Source: Nocardiopsis sp. NRRL B-16309 (GTDB lineage: Bacteria; Actinomycetota; Actinomycetes; Streptosporangiales; Streptosporangiaceae). Taken from it: DNA of 64,000 bases. A program made the translations under genes and the position numbers. The stretch covers positions 50,723 to 114,722 of the forward strand of contig NZ_LGEC01000087.1 of assembly GCF_001279585.1 (NCBI RefSeq), given 5' to 3'. Positions 52,708 through 61,650 of the stretch are shown piece after piece; the first letter of the stretch is position 1, and every line of letters starts with the position of its first letter. A model generated the notes under the pieces. It had not been told where the DNA came from and searched no databases. It saw only the letters and a program-made list of their open reading frames with translations.

Positions 52708-54495
52708 ATGTCCCAGCCCCGGCTCCTTGGCGGCCGCTACGAACTCGACACGGTGATCGGGCGCGGCGGCATGGCTGAGGTTTTCCGTGCCCGCGACCTT
52801 CGACTCGACCGTCTCGTCGCGATCAAGACCCTCAGACACGACCTGGCCAGGGACCACGTGTTCCAGGCCCGGTTCCGCCGGGAGGCCCAGTCGGCGGCGT
52901 CCCTGAACCATCCCGCGATCATCGCCGTCTACGACACCGGCGAGGACATGGTCGACGGGGTGTCCATCCCGTACATCGTCATGGAGTACGTGGAGGGCCG
53001 CACGCTCAAGGAACTCCTGGACGACGACCGCCGCCTGGTGCCCGAGCGCTCGGCGGAACTGGTCGACGGCATCCTCAACGCGCTGGAGTACAGCCACGAC
53101 AACGGGATCGTCCACCGCGACATCAAGCCCGCGAACGTGATGCTGACCCGCAACGCCGAAGTCAAGGTGATGGACTTCGGCATCGCCCGGTCGATGGGCG
53201 ACGACCAGGCGACGATGACCCAGGCGTCACAGGTCATCGGCACGGCGCAGTACCTGTCACCGGAGCAGGCGCGCGGTGAGCGGGTGGACCCCCGCAGCGA
53301 CATCTACTCCACCGGCTGCGTGCTCTACGAGCTGCTGACCGGCCAGCCGCCCTTCACCGGTGACTCCCCCGTCTCGATCGCCTACCAGCACGTGCGGGAG
53401 GAGCCGGTTCCGCCCACCGAGGTGGACCCGCAGGTCCCCGACTGGCTGGAGGACATCACGCTGCGGGCCCTGACCAAGGACCGCGAGGAGCGCTACCAGA
53501 ACGCCGCGGAGATGCGCGCCGACATCCAGCGCGGCCTGGCCGGGATGCCCACCCAGGCGGGCACCATGGCGATGGCCGGGGCGGGCGCGACGACCACGCT
53601 GCCGCCCGCGGTCTATGACGACTACGACGACGGTTACGACGACGACTACGACGACGACCGCCGCAAGGGCGGTGCGGGCAAGGCCGCGCTGTGGGTCCTG
53701 CTCGCCGTCGGCGTGATCGCGTCGCTGGGCCTGGCCTACTTCCTGTTCAGCCAGGGGACGACGGAGGAACCGGAACTGCGGGCGGTGCCCGACGTCGCCG
53801 GCAGCACCGAGGAGGAGGCCCGCGCCACCCTGGAGGAGGCGGGCTTCTCCAACGTCACCTCGGAGAACCGCGAGAGCGACGAGGAACCGGGGACGGTCGT
53901 GGAGACCGACCCGGCCTCGGGCACCGACCTGGCACTGGACGAGGAGATCGTCCTGTTCGTCTCCAGCGGCCCGGGGGCGATCGAGATCCCCGACGTGGCC
54001 GGTCAGAGCCAGTCGGAGGCGACCTCGACGCTCAACGAAGCGGGCTTCGACAACGTCGTCCCGGAGGAGCGGCCGAGTGAGGACGTCGCCCAGGGCACCG
54101 CGATCGGCACCGACCCGGGCGCCGGCGAATCGGCCGACCCGGGCGCCGATATCACGCTGCACGTCTCCTCCGGGCCGGAACAGGTGGAGATTCCCGACCT
54201 GCTCGGGATGACGCGGGAGGACGCCGAGGCGGCCCTGTCCCAGGAGGGGCTGACCGCCTCCTTCCAGGAGCAGGAGGACGCGAACGCGCCGGCGGGGACG
54301 GTCATCTCCCAGGCGCCCGCGGCCGGTCAGACGGTCAACTCCGGGACCACCGTGACGGTCACGATCGCCACGGAGCCCGAGGAGCCCGAGGAGCCCACGC
54401 AGCCGGAGGAGCCCACGCAGCCCGAGGAGCCGACCGACGGCGAGACGCCGCCGGACGGGGACGAGGACGACGGCGGGTTCCTCCCGGGCGGGTGA
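52708..54495 (+). CDS. pknB: PknB-like Ser/Thr kinase with three PASTA domains
   Basis: The 595-residue kinase has GRGGMAEVFRA, K40 (VAIKTL), HRDIKPAN (D138), DFG at 156-158, and an activation loop with T170/T172 region ATMTQASQVIGTAQYLSPEQ. A membrane span lies at about 327-348. Three extracellular PASTA domains follow (about 358-425, 428-495, 497-562), which sense muropeptides/lipid II, then a Glu/Pro tail. It is the master kinase for growth and division. ATG 52708 is used; it follows pknA by 86 bp. Confidence 0.96.
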   Translation: MSQPRLLGGRYELDTVIGRGGMAEVFRARDLRLDRLVAIKTLRHDLARDHVFQARFRREAQSAASLNHPAIIAVYDTGEDMVDGVSIPYIVMEYVEGRTLKELLDDDRRLVPERSAELVDGILNALEYSHDNGIVHRDIKPANVMLTRNAEVKVMDFGIARSMGDDQATMTQASQVIGTAQYLSPEQARGERVDPRSDIYSTGCVLYELLTGQPPFTGDSPVSIAYQHVREEPVPPTEVDPQVPDWLEDITLRALTKDREERYQNAAEMRADIQRGLAGMPTQAGTMAMAGAGATTTLPPAVYDDYDDGYDDDYDDDRRKGGAGKAALWVLLAVGVIASLGLAYFLFSQGTTEEPELRAVPDVAGSTEEEARATLEEAGFSNVTSENRESDEEPGTVVETDPASGTDLALDEEIVLFVSSGPGAIEIPDVAGQSQSEATSTLNEAGFDNVVPEERPSEDVAQGTAIGTDPGAGESADPGADITLHVSSGPEQVEIPDLLGMTREDAEAALSQEGLTASFQEQEDANAPAGTVISQAPAAGQTVNSGTTVTVTIATEPEEPEEPTQPEEPTQPEEPTDGETPPDGDEDDGGFLPGG

Positions 54496-54516
54496 CCAGG
54501 CGCCGGTGAACCGGAA

Positions 54517-54548
54517 CGGGCCGCTCTCCCCGTGGGGAGGGCGGCCCG
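54517..54548 (+). terminator. Hairpin after pknB
   Basis: CGGGCCGC-T-CTCCCC (54517-54531) pairs with GGGGAG-G-GCGGCCCG (54534-54548): 14 pairs plus a T-G wobble and a GT loop, 21 nt after the pknB stop. It probably ends the fhaA-pknB operon. Confidence 0.75.
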
Positions 54549-54634
54549 CGGCGTCCCGCCGGTGACGGCCGCGTCCCCCGGGGCGTAGACTGTGGAATCG
54601 TTCCGTACCGCCCCACCTCTCTGGAGCAGCGACC

Positions 54635-54889
54635 GTGCCCAAGTCCCGCAACGATCGCAAGAAGAAGGCCGTCTACACGCCGCCTCCTTCCAAAGAGAAG
54701 CCCCAGGTCAGTCCGCGTTGGCTCGTGCCGACGATGCTGGGCTTCTTCGTCTTGGGCATTCTCTGGATCGCGGTCTACTACATCGCGGGGCAGTACGTCC
54801 CGTACATGCAGGACTGGCACAACTGGAACCTGCTGATCGGCTTCAGCGGGATCATCGTCGCCGTCGTCCTCTCCACGCGCTGGCACTGA
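54635..54889 (+). CDS. crgA: CrgA, septation inhibitor/divisome scaffold
   Basis: The 84-residue protein is typical CrgA: a basic N-terminus (MPKSRNDRKKKAVYTPPP), two membrane spans (LVPTMLGFFVLGILWIAVYYIAG and WNLLIGFSGIIVAVVLST) joined by a short loop (QYVPYMQDWHN), ending STRWH. It coordinates FtsZ and PBPs. GTG 54635 is the start. It follows the kinase operon after its terminator, the usual actinobacterial location. Confidence 0.97.
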   Translation: MPKSRNDRKKKAVYTPPPSKEKPQVSPRWLVPTMLGFFVLGILWIAVYYIAGQYVPYMQDWHNWNLLIGFSGIIVAVVLSTRWH

Positions 54890-55105
54890 GCGCCTGAGCC
54901 GCGTACCGCCCGGGACGGCCGCTGGACGGCGCTCCCGCGCGGTCACGTCCGCCTCCCGCGCGGACGGCTCTTCTCCCCGTGCTCCACACCGGCGGGGGCC
55001 GCCCCCGGCTCCCTGTCGTGGGGCGTCGGGGTGTTCCGGTGATCCACCGCCCCGGGTCGCCATGTCGACATGTCGGCGCCCGGAACCCTGACGACCCCCA
55101 TACGA

Positions 55106-55163
55106 CGACGGGCCCGGTGCCGGCCTCGGGGATGATCCCCCGCGGCCGGGTCCGGGCCCGTCG
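55106..55163 (-). terminator. Long hairpin after the rhomboid gene
   Basis: CGACGGGCCCGG (55106-55117) pairs with CCGGGCCCGTCG (55152-55163), with inner CCGGCC/GGCCGG and GGGG/CCCC stems. It lies 18 nt past the rhomboid stop. Probable terminator of the minus-strand unit. Confidence 0.72.
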
Positions 55164-55181
55164 GACGTCGGCTGAACCGCG

Positions 55182-56177
55182 TCAGTCGAAGACCAGGCCC
55201 GGTGCCACGAGGAACACCAGGGCCAGGACCAGCGCGCCGTAGGCCGTCGCCAGGAGTACGTGCACCAGCGTGCGACGCCCCGCTTGGGCGGCCGAGCCGG
55301 CCGCGTAGGCGAAGACCGCGCCCAGGACCAGGCCGGCGATGAGACCGCCGATGTGCGCGGTCCAGGAGATCCGCGGAACCAGGAAGGTCAACACGAGGTT
55401 GACCAGCAGCAGGATCCCGACCGCCCGCAGGTCGAGGTTGAGTCGGCGGCCGAGGACGAACACCGCCCCGAACAGGGCGAAGACCGCTCCGGACGCGCCG
55501 ATCGACACCTGGTTGAGCGGCACGGACAGCTGTGCCAGCACGGGCTCGGGCAGGCCGCCCAGCGGCGACAGCTCCAGCCCGTACGAGGCGACGAGCAGTG
55601 TCAGTGCCGATCCGGACAGGGCACCGAGCCCCCACAGGGCCAGGAAGCGCCCGTGGCCCAGCCACCGCTCCAACTGCGTGCCGAGCAGGTACATCGCGTA
55701 CCCGTTGAACAGCAGGTGGAAGATCCCGCCGTGCAGGAACGCGGCGGTGATCAGCCGGTACCATTCGCCGCCCAGCACGCCGATGGCCTGTCCGGCGGCC
55801 GGATCGTAGGCGTAGCCCAGCATGCCGAACAGTCGCACCAGCGGGGACGCCGCGGCGGACCCCACCGGATCCGCCGTTCCCATCTGGACCAGGTATCCCA
55901 CCGCCATCAGCGACAGGACGGTCCACGTCACGTACGGCCGGGTGACCGTCCGGCCCCCGAAGGCGGTCCGGGCGGTCCTCGTTCCGCGCCTCCCCTCCGT
56001 GACGCAGGACGGGCACTGGAAACCCACGGCCGCTTCGACCATGCAGTCCGGGCAGATCGGCCTCCCGCACCTGGTGCAGCTCACCCCGGTCTCCCGGTCG
56101 GAGTGGCGGTAGCAGGTGCGTGGGGCTGCCGGCCCCGGCTCGGGCGCGGCCCCGGACGGTGGTGGGGGTGCGGTCAT
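55182..56177 (-). CDS. Rhomboid-family intramembrane serine protease with N-terminal zinc-ribbon
   Basis: The 331-residue protein has a cytosolic cysteine-rich ribbon (CYRHSDRETGVSCTRCGRPICPDC...CPSC, 22-58) and a six-span rhomboid core with HGGIFHLLFNGYAMYLLG, the nucleophile S229 in IGASGAVFALFG and catalytic H275 in TAHIGG. It cleaves transmembrane substrates. It lies with cyclophilin in the conserved block near crgA. ATG 56177 is the start. Confidence 0.95.
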   Translation of the reverse strand: MTAPPPPSGAAPEPGPAAPRTCYRHSDRETGVSCTRCGRPICPDCMVEAAVGFQCPSCVTEGRRGTRTARTAFGGRTVTRPYVTWTVLSLMAVGYLVQMGTADPVGSAAASPLVRLFGMLGYAYDPAAGQAIGVLGGEWYRLITAAFLHGGIFHLLFNGYAMYLLGTQLERWLGHGRFLALWGLGALSGSALTLLVASYGLELSPLGGLPEPVLAQLSVPLNQVSIGASGAVFALFGAVFVLGRRLNLDLRAVGILLLVNLVLTFLVPRISWTAHIGGLIAGLVLGAVFAYAAGSAAQAGRRTLVHVLLATAYGALVLALVFLVAPGLVFD

Positions 56178-56216
56178 GGGCGGGTTCCGCCTCCTGGTGC
56201 TCGGTCCGACGGCTCC

Positions 56217-56741
56217 CTAGCGGGAGATCTCGATGCTGTTGATCACCACGTCCTCGCGGGGACGGTCCTGGGCGTCCGTGGGGGTCGTCGCGATCTCGCC
56301 CACGACGTCCTGGCCCTCGACGACCTCGCCGAAGATCGTGTGGCGGCCGTCGAGCCAGTAGGGCTTGTCGACGGTGATGAAGAACTGCGACCCGTTGGTG
56401 CCGGGGCCCGCGTTGGCCATGGCCAGCAGGAACGGGCGGTCGAAGCGCAGCTTCGGGTGGATCTCGTCACCGAAGGTGTAGCCGGGGCCGCCACGGCCGG
56501 TGCCGAGCGGGTCGCCGCCCTGGATCATGAAGCCGTCGATCACGCGGTGGAAGATCGTGCCCTCGTACAGGCTGCTGTTGGACGGCTTGCCCGTGGTGGG
56601 GTCCATCCACTGCTTCGACCCGTCCGCCAGCCCGATGAAGTTGGCGACCGTTTCGGGCGCCTCCTCCTCGAACAGCTTGACGACGATGGTTCCCTTGTTG
56701 GTGTTCAGCCGCGCGGTGGGCTGACCCTTGGAGTCGGACAC
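56217..56741 (-). CDS. ppiA: Cyclophilin-type peptidyl-prolyl cis-trans isomerase
   Basis: The 174-residue cyclophilin has the active-site FHRVIDGFMIQGGDPLGTGRGGPGYTFGDE, LLAMANAGPGTNGSQFFIT and W in PYWLDGRHTIFGEVVEG. It catalyses proline isomerisation in the cytosol. GTG 56741 has AAAGG upstream and is preferred to a TTG one codon earlier. It is probably co-transcribed with the rhomboid gene downstream (39-bp gap). Confidence 0.96.
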   Translation of the reverse strand: MSDSKGQPTARLNTNKGTIVVKLFEEEAPETVANFIGLADGSKQWMDPTTGKPSNSSLYEGTIFHRVIDGFMIQGGDPLGTGRGGPGYTFGDEIHPKLRFDRPFLLAMANAGPGTNGSQFFITVDKPYWLDGRHTIFGEVVEGQDVVGEIATTPTDAQDRPREDVVINSIEISR

Positions 56742-57104
56742 CAATGTGCCTTTCGATCGACTTCGGTTACGTGCTCACGTTACCCGGCTGGCCACCGCGG
56801 TTCGCCGGAACCGGGCGGGTTGTGGACGATACGGCCGCACCCGGGACAGGCGGCGCGACCTCCGGGTCCGTTCCGCGCCGAGGGAGCGGCGGGGCGGGTG
56901 GGACCGGTGACACGCATGAGGAGGATGAGGACGCATCGAAAGTGCCACAGCCGGTGTCGAAGCTCCAAACGCCGCCGGAGAGGACGTAAGTTGAGATAAC
57001 ACCCGGATAACGGGTAGGGACGACTGCAGGCCGCTTTGCGTGGCCAGGTCGGCCACCGGGTGGCGAACGCAGGAATCCAGTGAACGATCAAAGGAGCTGA
57101 CGAC
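56742..57104. other. Divergent intergenic region between ppiA and DUF5324 gene
   Basis: 363 bp. The half nearer the plus-strand gene is less GC-rich and has a small hairpin CCCGGATAACGGG (57002-57014). It ends with the strong Shine-Dalgarno AAAGGAG before the GTG at 57105. No gene seen. Confidence 0.5.
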
Positions 57105-57701
57105 GTGCCTATCACTGCCAAGCGTCGCAAGGCACGCAAGGAGGCGGAAGCGACTCTCGCCCGCCTGCAGGACCTGGCCAAGGAACAGGCCGAGCGGTTC
57201 GGCCCCTACGCCGACCAGGCACGGGACCAGGCCGCCCTCAAGCTCCTGCAGGCGCGCGGCTGGACCGCGCCCCGACTGGAGACCGCCGCACAGCGCGTGG
57301 AGGACACCTTCGCGCCCCGCGTGTCCGGGCTGCTCAGCTCGGCCGCCCAGCGCGTCGACCCGGCGCCGGCCCGCCGCGGGCTGCGCAGGCTGCGCGGGTC
57401 CCGGCGCGTCCCCCGGGGCGTGCTCATCGGCGGTGCCGCCCTGGTCGGCGGGGTGATCGTGTACTCGCTCATCCGGCTGCGCCAGTCCTCCCAGGACGCC
57501 GAGTGGGAGGAGCACCTGGACCAGGCCCGGGAGCAGGTGCGCGAGACGCGGGAGAACCTCGAGGAGTCGGCCTCCGCCGCCGCCGACAAGGCCGCCGAGG
57601 CCGGTAAGTCGACGAAGGAGAAGGCCAAGGAGGCCAAGGAGAAGGTCCGCAGCGCGGTGGGGGAGGACCGCGCCCAGAAGAACGGGCGTGCCGACCGCTG
57701 A
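57105..57701 (+). CDS. DUF5324 family protein
   Basis: The 198-residue protein has a helical N-terminus (AKRRKARKEAEATLARLQDLAKEQAERFGPYADQARD), a membrane span (PRGVLIGGAALVGGVIVYSLIRL, about 104-126) and a highly charged coiled-coil tail (DQAREQVRETRENLEES, KSTKEKAKEAKEKVRSA). DUF5324 occurs near crgA in actinobacteria; its function is unknown. GTG 57105 has AAAGGAG 8 nt upstream. Confidence 0.82.
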   Translation: MPITAKRRKARKEAEATLARLQDLAKEQAERFGPYADQARDQAALKLLQARGWTAPRLETAAQRVEDTFAPRVSGLLSSAAQRVDPAPARRGLRRLRGSRRVPRGVLIGGAALVGGVIVYSLIRLRQSSQDAEWEEHLDQAREQVRETRENLEESASAAADKAAEAGKSTKEKAKEAKEKVRSAVGEDRAQKNGRADR

Positions 57702-57711
57702 CCCGGACACG

Positions 57712-57762
57712 GGAACGGCCCGGGACCGAACGGCGTACTCGCCGATGGTCCCGGGCCGTTCC
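57712..57762. terminator. 51-nt perfect hairpin between convergent genes
   Basis: A 16-bp perfect stem (57712-57727 with 57747-57762) and inner GGCG-TACT-CGCC. It lies between the DUF5324 stop and the DUF1707 protein stop at 57780, a bidirectional terminator. Confidence 0.82.
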
Positions 57763-57779
57763 GTCGTCGGCCCCGGGTG

Positions 57780-58406
57780 TCAGTCGTCCTTGACCACCCG
57801 GAAGAACATGGGGTAGCGCCAGTTGCGCCCGAGCAGGCTCGCGATGGTCGCGACCGCGGGCAGGACCATCCATCCCACCACGACGTAGACCAGGACGGCG
57901 ATCGGCAGCACCAGCCAGGCCAGGAGCACGCTCGCGATCCCGCCGATGATGCAGAAGAGCTGGAAGTTCAGTGATTCCAGGGCCTGCCGGCGCAGGTAGG
58001 GGGAGGCGCGGTCGCTGACCAGGAAGAGCAGCAGCGGCGCGATGACCGGGAAGAAGTAGTTCCCGGCGTGGCCGACTCCCGCGAGCACCCGCTCGGTGGA
58101 GGTGCTCTCCAGGGGTTCCTTGGGGCCCGGCCGGTCCTTGGCGGCGGGTGCCGCGGCGGGCCCGGAGGGCGCGCCCAGCGGCGCGACGCCCAGGTCGGCG
58201 GTGAGCGGTTCCAGGTCCGCCCCGACCTTGGCGCGCATGGCGGTGTCCAGGCGTTCCTCGAACTCGTCCTCGTCGAGCTGCCCCTGGCTGTAGGCCTCGC
58301 GGAGGACCTCCGCGACGGCGTCGCGGTCCGCGTGGGTGAGTCGGAGGTGGGGCTGGACACCGGGCCGCTCCCCTGGTCGCCTCACCGGATACTGAGCGTC
58401 CTTCAC
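57780..58406 (-). CDS. DUF1707 + DUF4870-like membrane protein
   Basis: The 208-residue protein has an N-terminal DUF1707 domain (LRLTHADRDAVAEVLREAYSQGQLDEDEFEERLDTAMRAKVGADLEPLTADL, about 20-72), a Pro/Ala linker and four membrane spans of DUF4870 type (GNYFFPVIAPLLLFLV, FQLFCIIGGIASVLLAWLVLPIAVLVYVVVGW). GTG 58406 has GGGAG 5 nt upstream. The role is unknown; DUF1707 is thought to be a short DNA- or protein-binding helix domain. Confidence 0.85.
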   Translation of the reverse strand: MKDAQYPVRRPGERPGVQPHLRLTHADRDAVAEVLREAYSQGQLDEDEFEERLDTAMRAKVGADLEPLTADLGVAPLGAPSGPAAAPAAKDRPGPKEPLESTSTERVLAGVGHAGNYFFPVIAPLLLFLVSDRASPYLRRQALESLNFQLFCIIGGIASVLLAWLVLPIAVLVYVVVGWMVLPAVATIASLLGRNWRYPMFFRVVKDD

Positions 58407-58695
58407 AGCCACTCCCACTCCCAACGCCGAAGGAAGCACGGTCGACGGTCGAGACCGTCCAGGACGACCGTGCTCCCTTCCATGATGCGCCATGGGTGCG
58501 GCCGTGGATATGGGGGCTGTCCCTGATCCTCCCCTGAGGTCGTCCGCGACCTTCGTCGCGGACGCGGACCGACTTTGGTCGGTCACCCCCGCTCCCGCCG
58601 TGTCGGCGGCCGCTCCCCTCCGTCGGCCCCTCCGACCCGGTGTCCGCCCCCGCACGGGCCTCCCCAGCCCCGTGCGGCACGCCCAGCGGGCTCCG

Positions 58696-59028
58696 CTACC
58701 GCCGCGCGGCCGCCGGCACACCGACCGGCCTGGCGGCCTCCTGGTCGCCGCGCTCGCGCTCGTAGTGCCGCTCCGCGCTGGTGAGCAGCTCGTACCAGTT
58801 GGTGACGTCCTTGCGCCTGCGCAGCAGCGCCCGGCGCTCCCGTTCGGTCATTCCTCCCCAGACACCGAACTCGATCCGGCTGTCCAGCGCTTCGGCCAGG
58901 CACTGCGTTCGGACGGGGCAGCCACGGCAGATCAGTTTGGCCCTGTTCTGGGCCGCGCCCTGCACGAACAGCGCGTCAGGGTCGATCTCCCGGCATTTGG
59001 CGCGCGCCGCCATCTTTTCGTTCCACAT
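58696..59028 (-). CDS. WhiB-family Fe-S regulator, WblA/WhiB4-like
   Basis: The 110-residue protein has the four iron-sulfur cysteines (C12, C34, C37, C43; C-x21-C-x2-C-x5-C) and the GVWGGMTERERRALLRRR turn and basic DNA-binding region. The sequence DPDALFVQGAAQNRAK matches the WblA/WhiB4 subgroup. In Streptomyces WblA is a pleiotropic regulator of sporulation and antibiotic production; in mycobacteria WhiB4 is redox-sensing. The subgroup call rests on remembered motifs. It has a very long (about 1.2 kb) upstream region, consistent with complex control. Confidence 0.92.
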   Translation of the reverse strand: MWNEKMAARAKCREIDPDALFVQGAAQNRAKLICRGCPVRTQCLAEALDSRIEFGVWGGMTERERRALLRRRKDVTNWYELLTSAERHYERERGDQEAARPVGVPAAARR

Positions 59029-60237
59029 GTTGCCCCACTCCCAAGATCAGCATGTGTGGTGATCGGTCTCCGCCGACCGAACCGACTGCCACGACCGTCG
59101 GCGGATGAGGAGAAGCGGACCGAAACAAGGACGGTGGGCGAGTACGGGCGGGGGCCGCCCGGTTCGCCTTGGGGGTCGATCGTTTCGGCGTGCTGTCTTC
59201 CTCGTTGTCGCTGGTGTCGAAACTACGGATCGTCCCAGTTCACCAACAGACCCCAAGAGGCCTATTTCTCATATGGCCCACTAGGACCATTGCACTTAGG
59301 GGGAGTGTCATCATACACACACAGAGAGTCACTGCATGGGCCAGAATCGCCCGCGAGCAACCAGTATGCAAGGCCGCACCCCAGCCTTTCCGCCACACGC
59401 GTATTGACCTGCGATGATGTAACATCCGATGATCGAGTGGCCCAATCAGTTCACGGTTCTCCAGTCCGACTCTCCGTGACCAGACTCACCCGAACGGACT
59501 ATACGGACCACCCGGTCCGACTCGCACCCGAACCCCACGAGTCACTCATTAACCAGCCCGCGAAGACGATCTTTGTCCTACTGAATAGTAACCCAACGCA
59601 TTTCGCACACCGGGGATCCACGAGTGCCATTCTTATGGGCATATGCCCCATTTTTGCGCTTTCGCGACACCTCGTTCGCCTGTTCGACCCCCCGGTCGGA
59701 CCGGGCCAGCACGCCGGGACCGGCGGGCGGTGAGGAGCCAGCGAGGGCACAGGGGCACAGGGGCACAGGGGCACAGGGGCACAGACGATGATGCGCGGCG
59801 ACCACCCGCGAGGGGTTCCGGGCGCCGAACGGGTCGTATCGACGGGATCAGCCGACCGAGCGCAGTGACCCTGTAGCGGCGGGCGCGGCGGCCGTCGGGG
59901 CGAGCGGGGGTCGGAGAGCCGGGCGGTTCCGGACCGACCGGCGTATCGAGGCGGAGCGGAGCCTGCGAGCCCCGGTGGACATGGGACCGGGCGTGGCCCC
60001 AGGGACCGGGCCGCCAGTGCGCCGGGCGGGCGTGACGCATCTCGAATCAGGCGCGGCCGGGGAATCGGGCGGTTCCGGACGACCGGTACATCAGGACGCG
60101 GAGGAGCCAAGGGTCTGAGGACCCCGGCGCGCGGATGGCCGCAAGTGATTGGCGCAGGTGTCCCGAAACGCGCGACGGCCACCCGGATCTCATGGCCGGG
60201 TGGCCGTCGTCATGTCTGTGAACCGCGCGAACGCGAG
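59029..60237. promoter_or_regulatory. 1.2-kb gene-free region upstream of the WblA-like gene
   Basis: No credible gene. It has an AT-richer core (59230-59700) containing TATGGCCC- and CATACACACAC-like stretches, likely multiple promoters and regulator sites. It also has an octamer array AGGGGCAC at 59751-59782 with a one-mismatch copy before it, and a repeated CGGGCGGTTCCGGAC...GACCGG motif at 59920-59941 and 60066-60086. The tRNA-Ala gene bounds it on the right. Long leaders are typical of wblA-type genes. Confidence 0.6.
59743..59784. repeat. 8-bp tandem repeat array (AGGGGCAC)
   Basis: Four perfect AGGGGCAC units (59751-59782), preceded by GAGGGCAC (59743-59750) and followed by a partial AG. 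It lies about 715 bp upstream of the WblA-like start. Such arrays slip easily, so copy number may vary. Confidence 0.9.
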
Positions 60238-60310
60238 TGGAGCCAAGGGGAGTCGAACCCCTGACCTCCGGTATGCAAAACCGGCGCTCTGCCAGCTGAG
60301 CTATGGCCCC
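60238..60310 (-). tRNA. tRNA-Ala(UGC)
   Basis: Minus strand: acceptor GGGGCCA with TGGCTCC (one G-T pair), discriminator A. Anticodon arm CCGGT-TTTGCAT-ACCGG gives TGC. T-arm AGGGG-TTCGACT-CCCCT; CCA not encoded. In actinobacteria this gene often lies near gyrA and the DLW-39 gene, as here. Confidence 0.97.
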
Positions 60311-60535
60311 CGGACCGGGCGATCGCCCTGGTCACTAGGAGGAGCATACCTTCCTCGCAGGGATGCCCCGATCACTCGGGTGGGGCCACGCTCCAGGAAC
60401 CAGAAACAGCACAAAGCCGTGGGTCGCACCTCGGGTTCATCGGCCCACCCACGTCTTCGTGTCCCGCACGGGCGGACTCGGGGTCCTCCCGGTGGAAACC
60501 GACCGGCCTCCTGACGGCGGCCAGGCGTGCGCCGA

Positions 60536-60658
60536 TCAGCTCTCGCTGACCGCCGTGGCCTCGGTCCACAGGTCGAGCTCGGCGCGGTCGGCCTGGATCT
60601 TGCGGTAGACGGCGAAAGCCCCGAGGGCCACCAGCGCCAGGATGATGATCTTCTTCAC
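60536..60658 (-). CDS. DLW-39 family small protein (40 residues)
   Basis: GTG 60658 opens MKKIIILALVALGAFAVYRK then QADRAELDLWTEATA. It has the membrane helix and DLW motif of the actinobacterial DLW-39 family. It sits next to tRNA-Ala, the usual neighbourhood near oriC. Function unknown; an AAAGGG precedes the start. Confidence 0.85.
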   Translation of the reverse strand: MKKIIILALVALGAFAVYRKIQADRAELDLWTEATAVSES

Positions 60659-60807
60659 TGCCTGGACCCTTTCGTTGGTACTGACACGGTCCCCCGGACG
60701 GGGGTCCATGGAGAACTTTATGAGGTTGTCACCTAGCACACTAGCAAGCATTCTCGGGCGGTCCCCGCCACCGTGGACCGATTCACACCAACTTCTCCGA
60801 AGGACGG

Positions 60808-61650
60808 TCAGGTGAGCAGGGCCATCCGGCGGAGGATGCCCACGGTGGCCTGCGGCGACGCCGCCACACGGGCGAGTTCGCCCCAGACCCGACGGCATGC
60901 GCGAACCGCCTCCTCCGACTCGACGATGGCCCCGCCCTGGGTGGCGTCGACGTAGGCCAGGGCGGCCTCGTCCTCGTCGAACTCCAGGACGGCGAACGGG
61001 CCCGCGACGCCCGCGTGGGGGCCGGCCGAGGTCGGCAGCAGCTGGATGGTGACGTGGTCGCTCCCGGTCGCCAGTTCCACGAGCCGGGTGGTCTGCGCCC
61101 GCAGGAGGTCGAGGTCGGAGGCGACCCGTTGGAGGGCGTCCTCCTCGACGATCGCGTGGTACCGCGCCAGGCCGCCCTGGTCGAGGATCTCCTGGCGCTT
61201 CAGCTGGGCCGCCACCATGCGTTCGGCCCCGCGCTCCCCGTGCCCCAGGGCCCGGGCGACCGCGGCCGTGTAGTCGGGCACCTGGAGCAGGTCGGGCACG
61301 AGGATGCCGGCGTAGCACTCGACGGCCACCGCGCCCGCCTCGTTGCCGACGTAGGCGGAGGGGAGCACGTCCTCGTACTCCGTCCACCACGGCCGCAGCC
61401 GGGACTCCCGGACGAGTGTCAGGATCGCCTCGCGCTGCCCTCCGGTGACGCCGTACAGGCGCAGGAGCGCCGAGATCTCCATGACCGACGGCCACTTGCG
61501 GATCCCGGTCTCGATGTGGCCCAGCTTGGCGGGCGACCACTCCAGTTCGTCGGCGACGTCGCTGAGGGTCAGGCCCGCCTGCACGCGGCGACGGCGGAGT
61601 TCGGCGGAGAGTCGACGACGACGAACCGTGGGGCTGGCCATAACGCGCAT
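60808..61650 (-). CDS. XRE-family regulator with DUF5753 domain
   Basis: The 280-residue protein has an HTH_XRE domain (RRRRLSAELRRRRVQAGLTLSDVADELEWSPAKLGHIETG, about 8-47) and the DUF5753 domain (CYAGILVPDLLQVPDYTAAVARALG, QEILDQGGLARYHAIVEEDALQR, HVTIQLLPTSAGPHAGVAGPFAVLEF). Such regulators are abundant in actinomycetes and usually pair with a DUF397 gene, which is not seen next to this one. ATG 61650 or 61641 could start it. Confidence 0.9.
   Translation of the reverse strand: MRVMASPTVRRRRLSAELRRRRVQAGLTLSDVADELEWSPAKLGHIETGIRKWPSVMEISALLRLYGVTGGQREAILTLVRESRLRPWWTEYEDVLPSAYVGNEAGAVAVECYAGILVPDLLQVPDYTAAVARALGHGERGAERMVAAQLKRQEILDQGGLARYHAIVEEDALQRVASDLDLLRAQTTRLVELATGSDHVTIQLLPTSAGPHAGVAGPFAVLEFDEDEAALAYVDATQGGAIVESEEAVRACRRVWGELARVAASPQATVGILRRMALLT

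Noticed and set aside
59745..59785. Octamer array as a CRISPR array
   Set aside because: Direct 8-bp units with no spacers and no cas genes.
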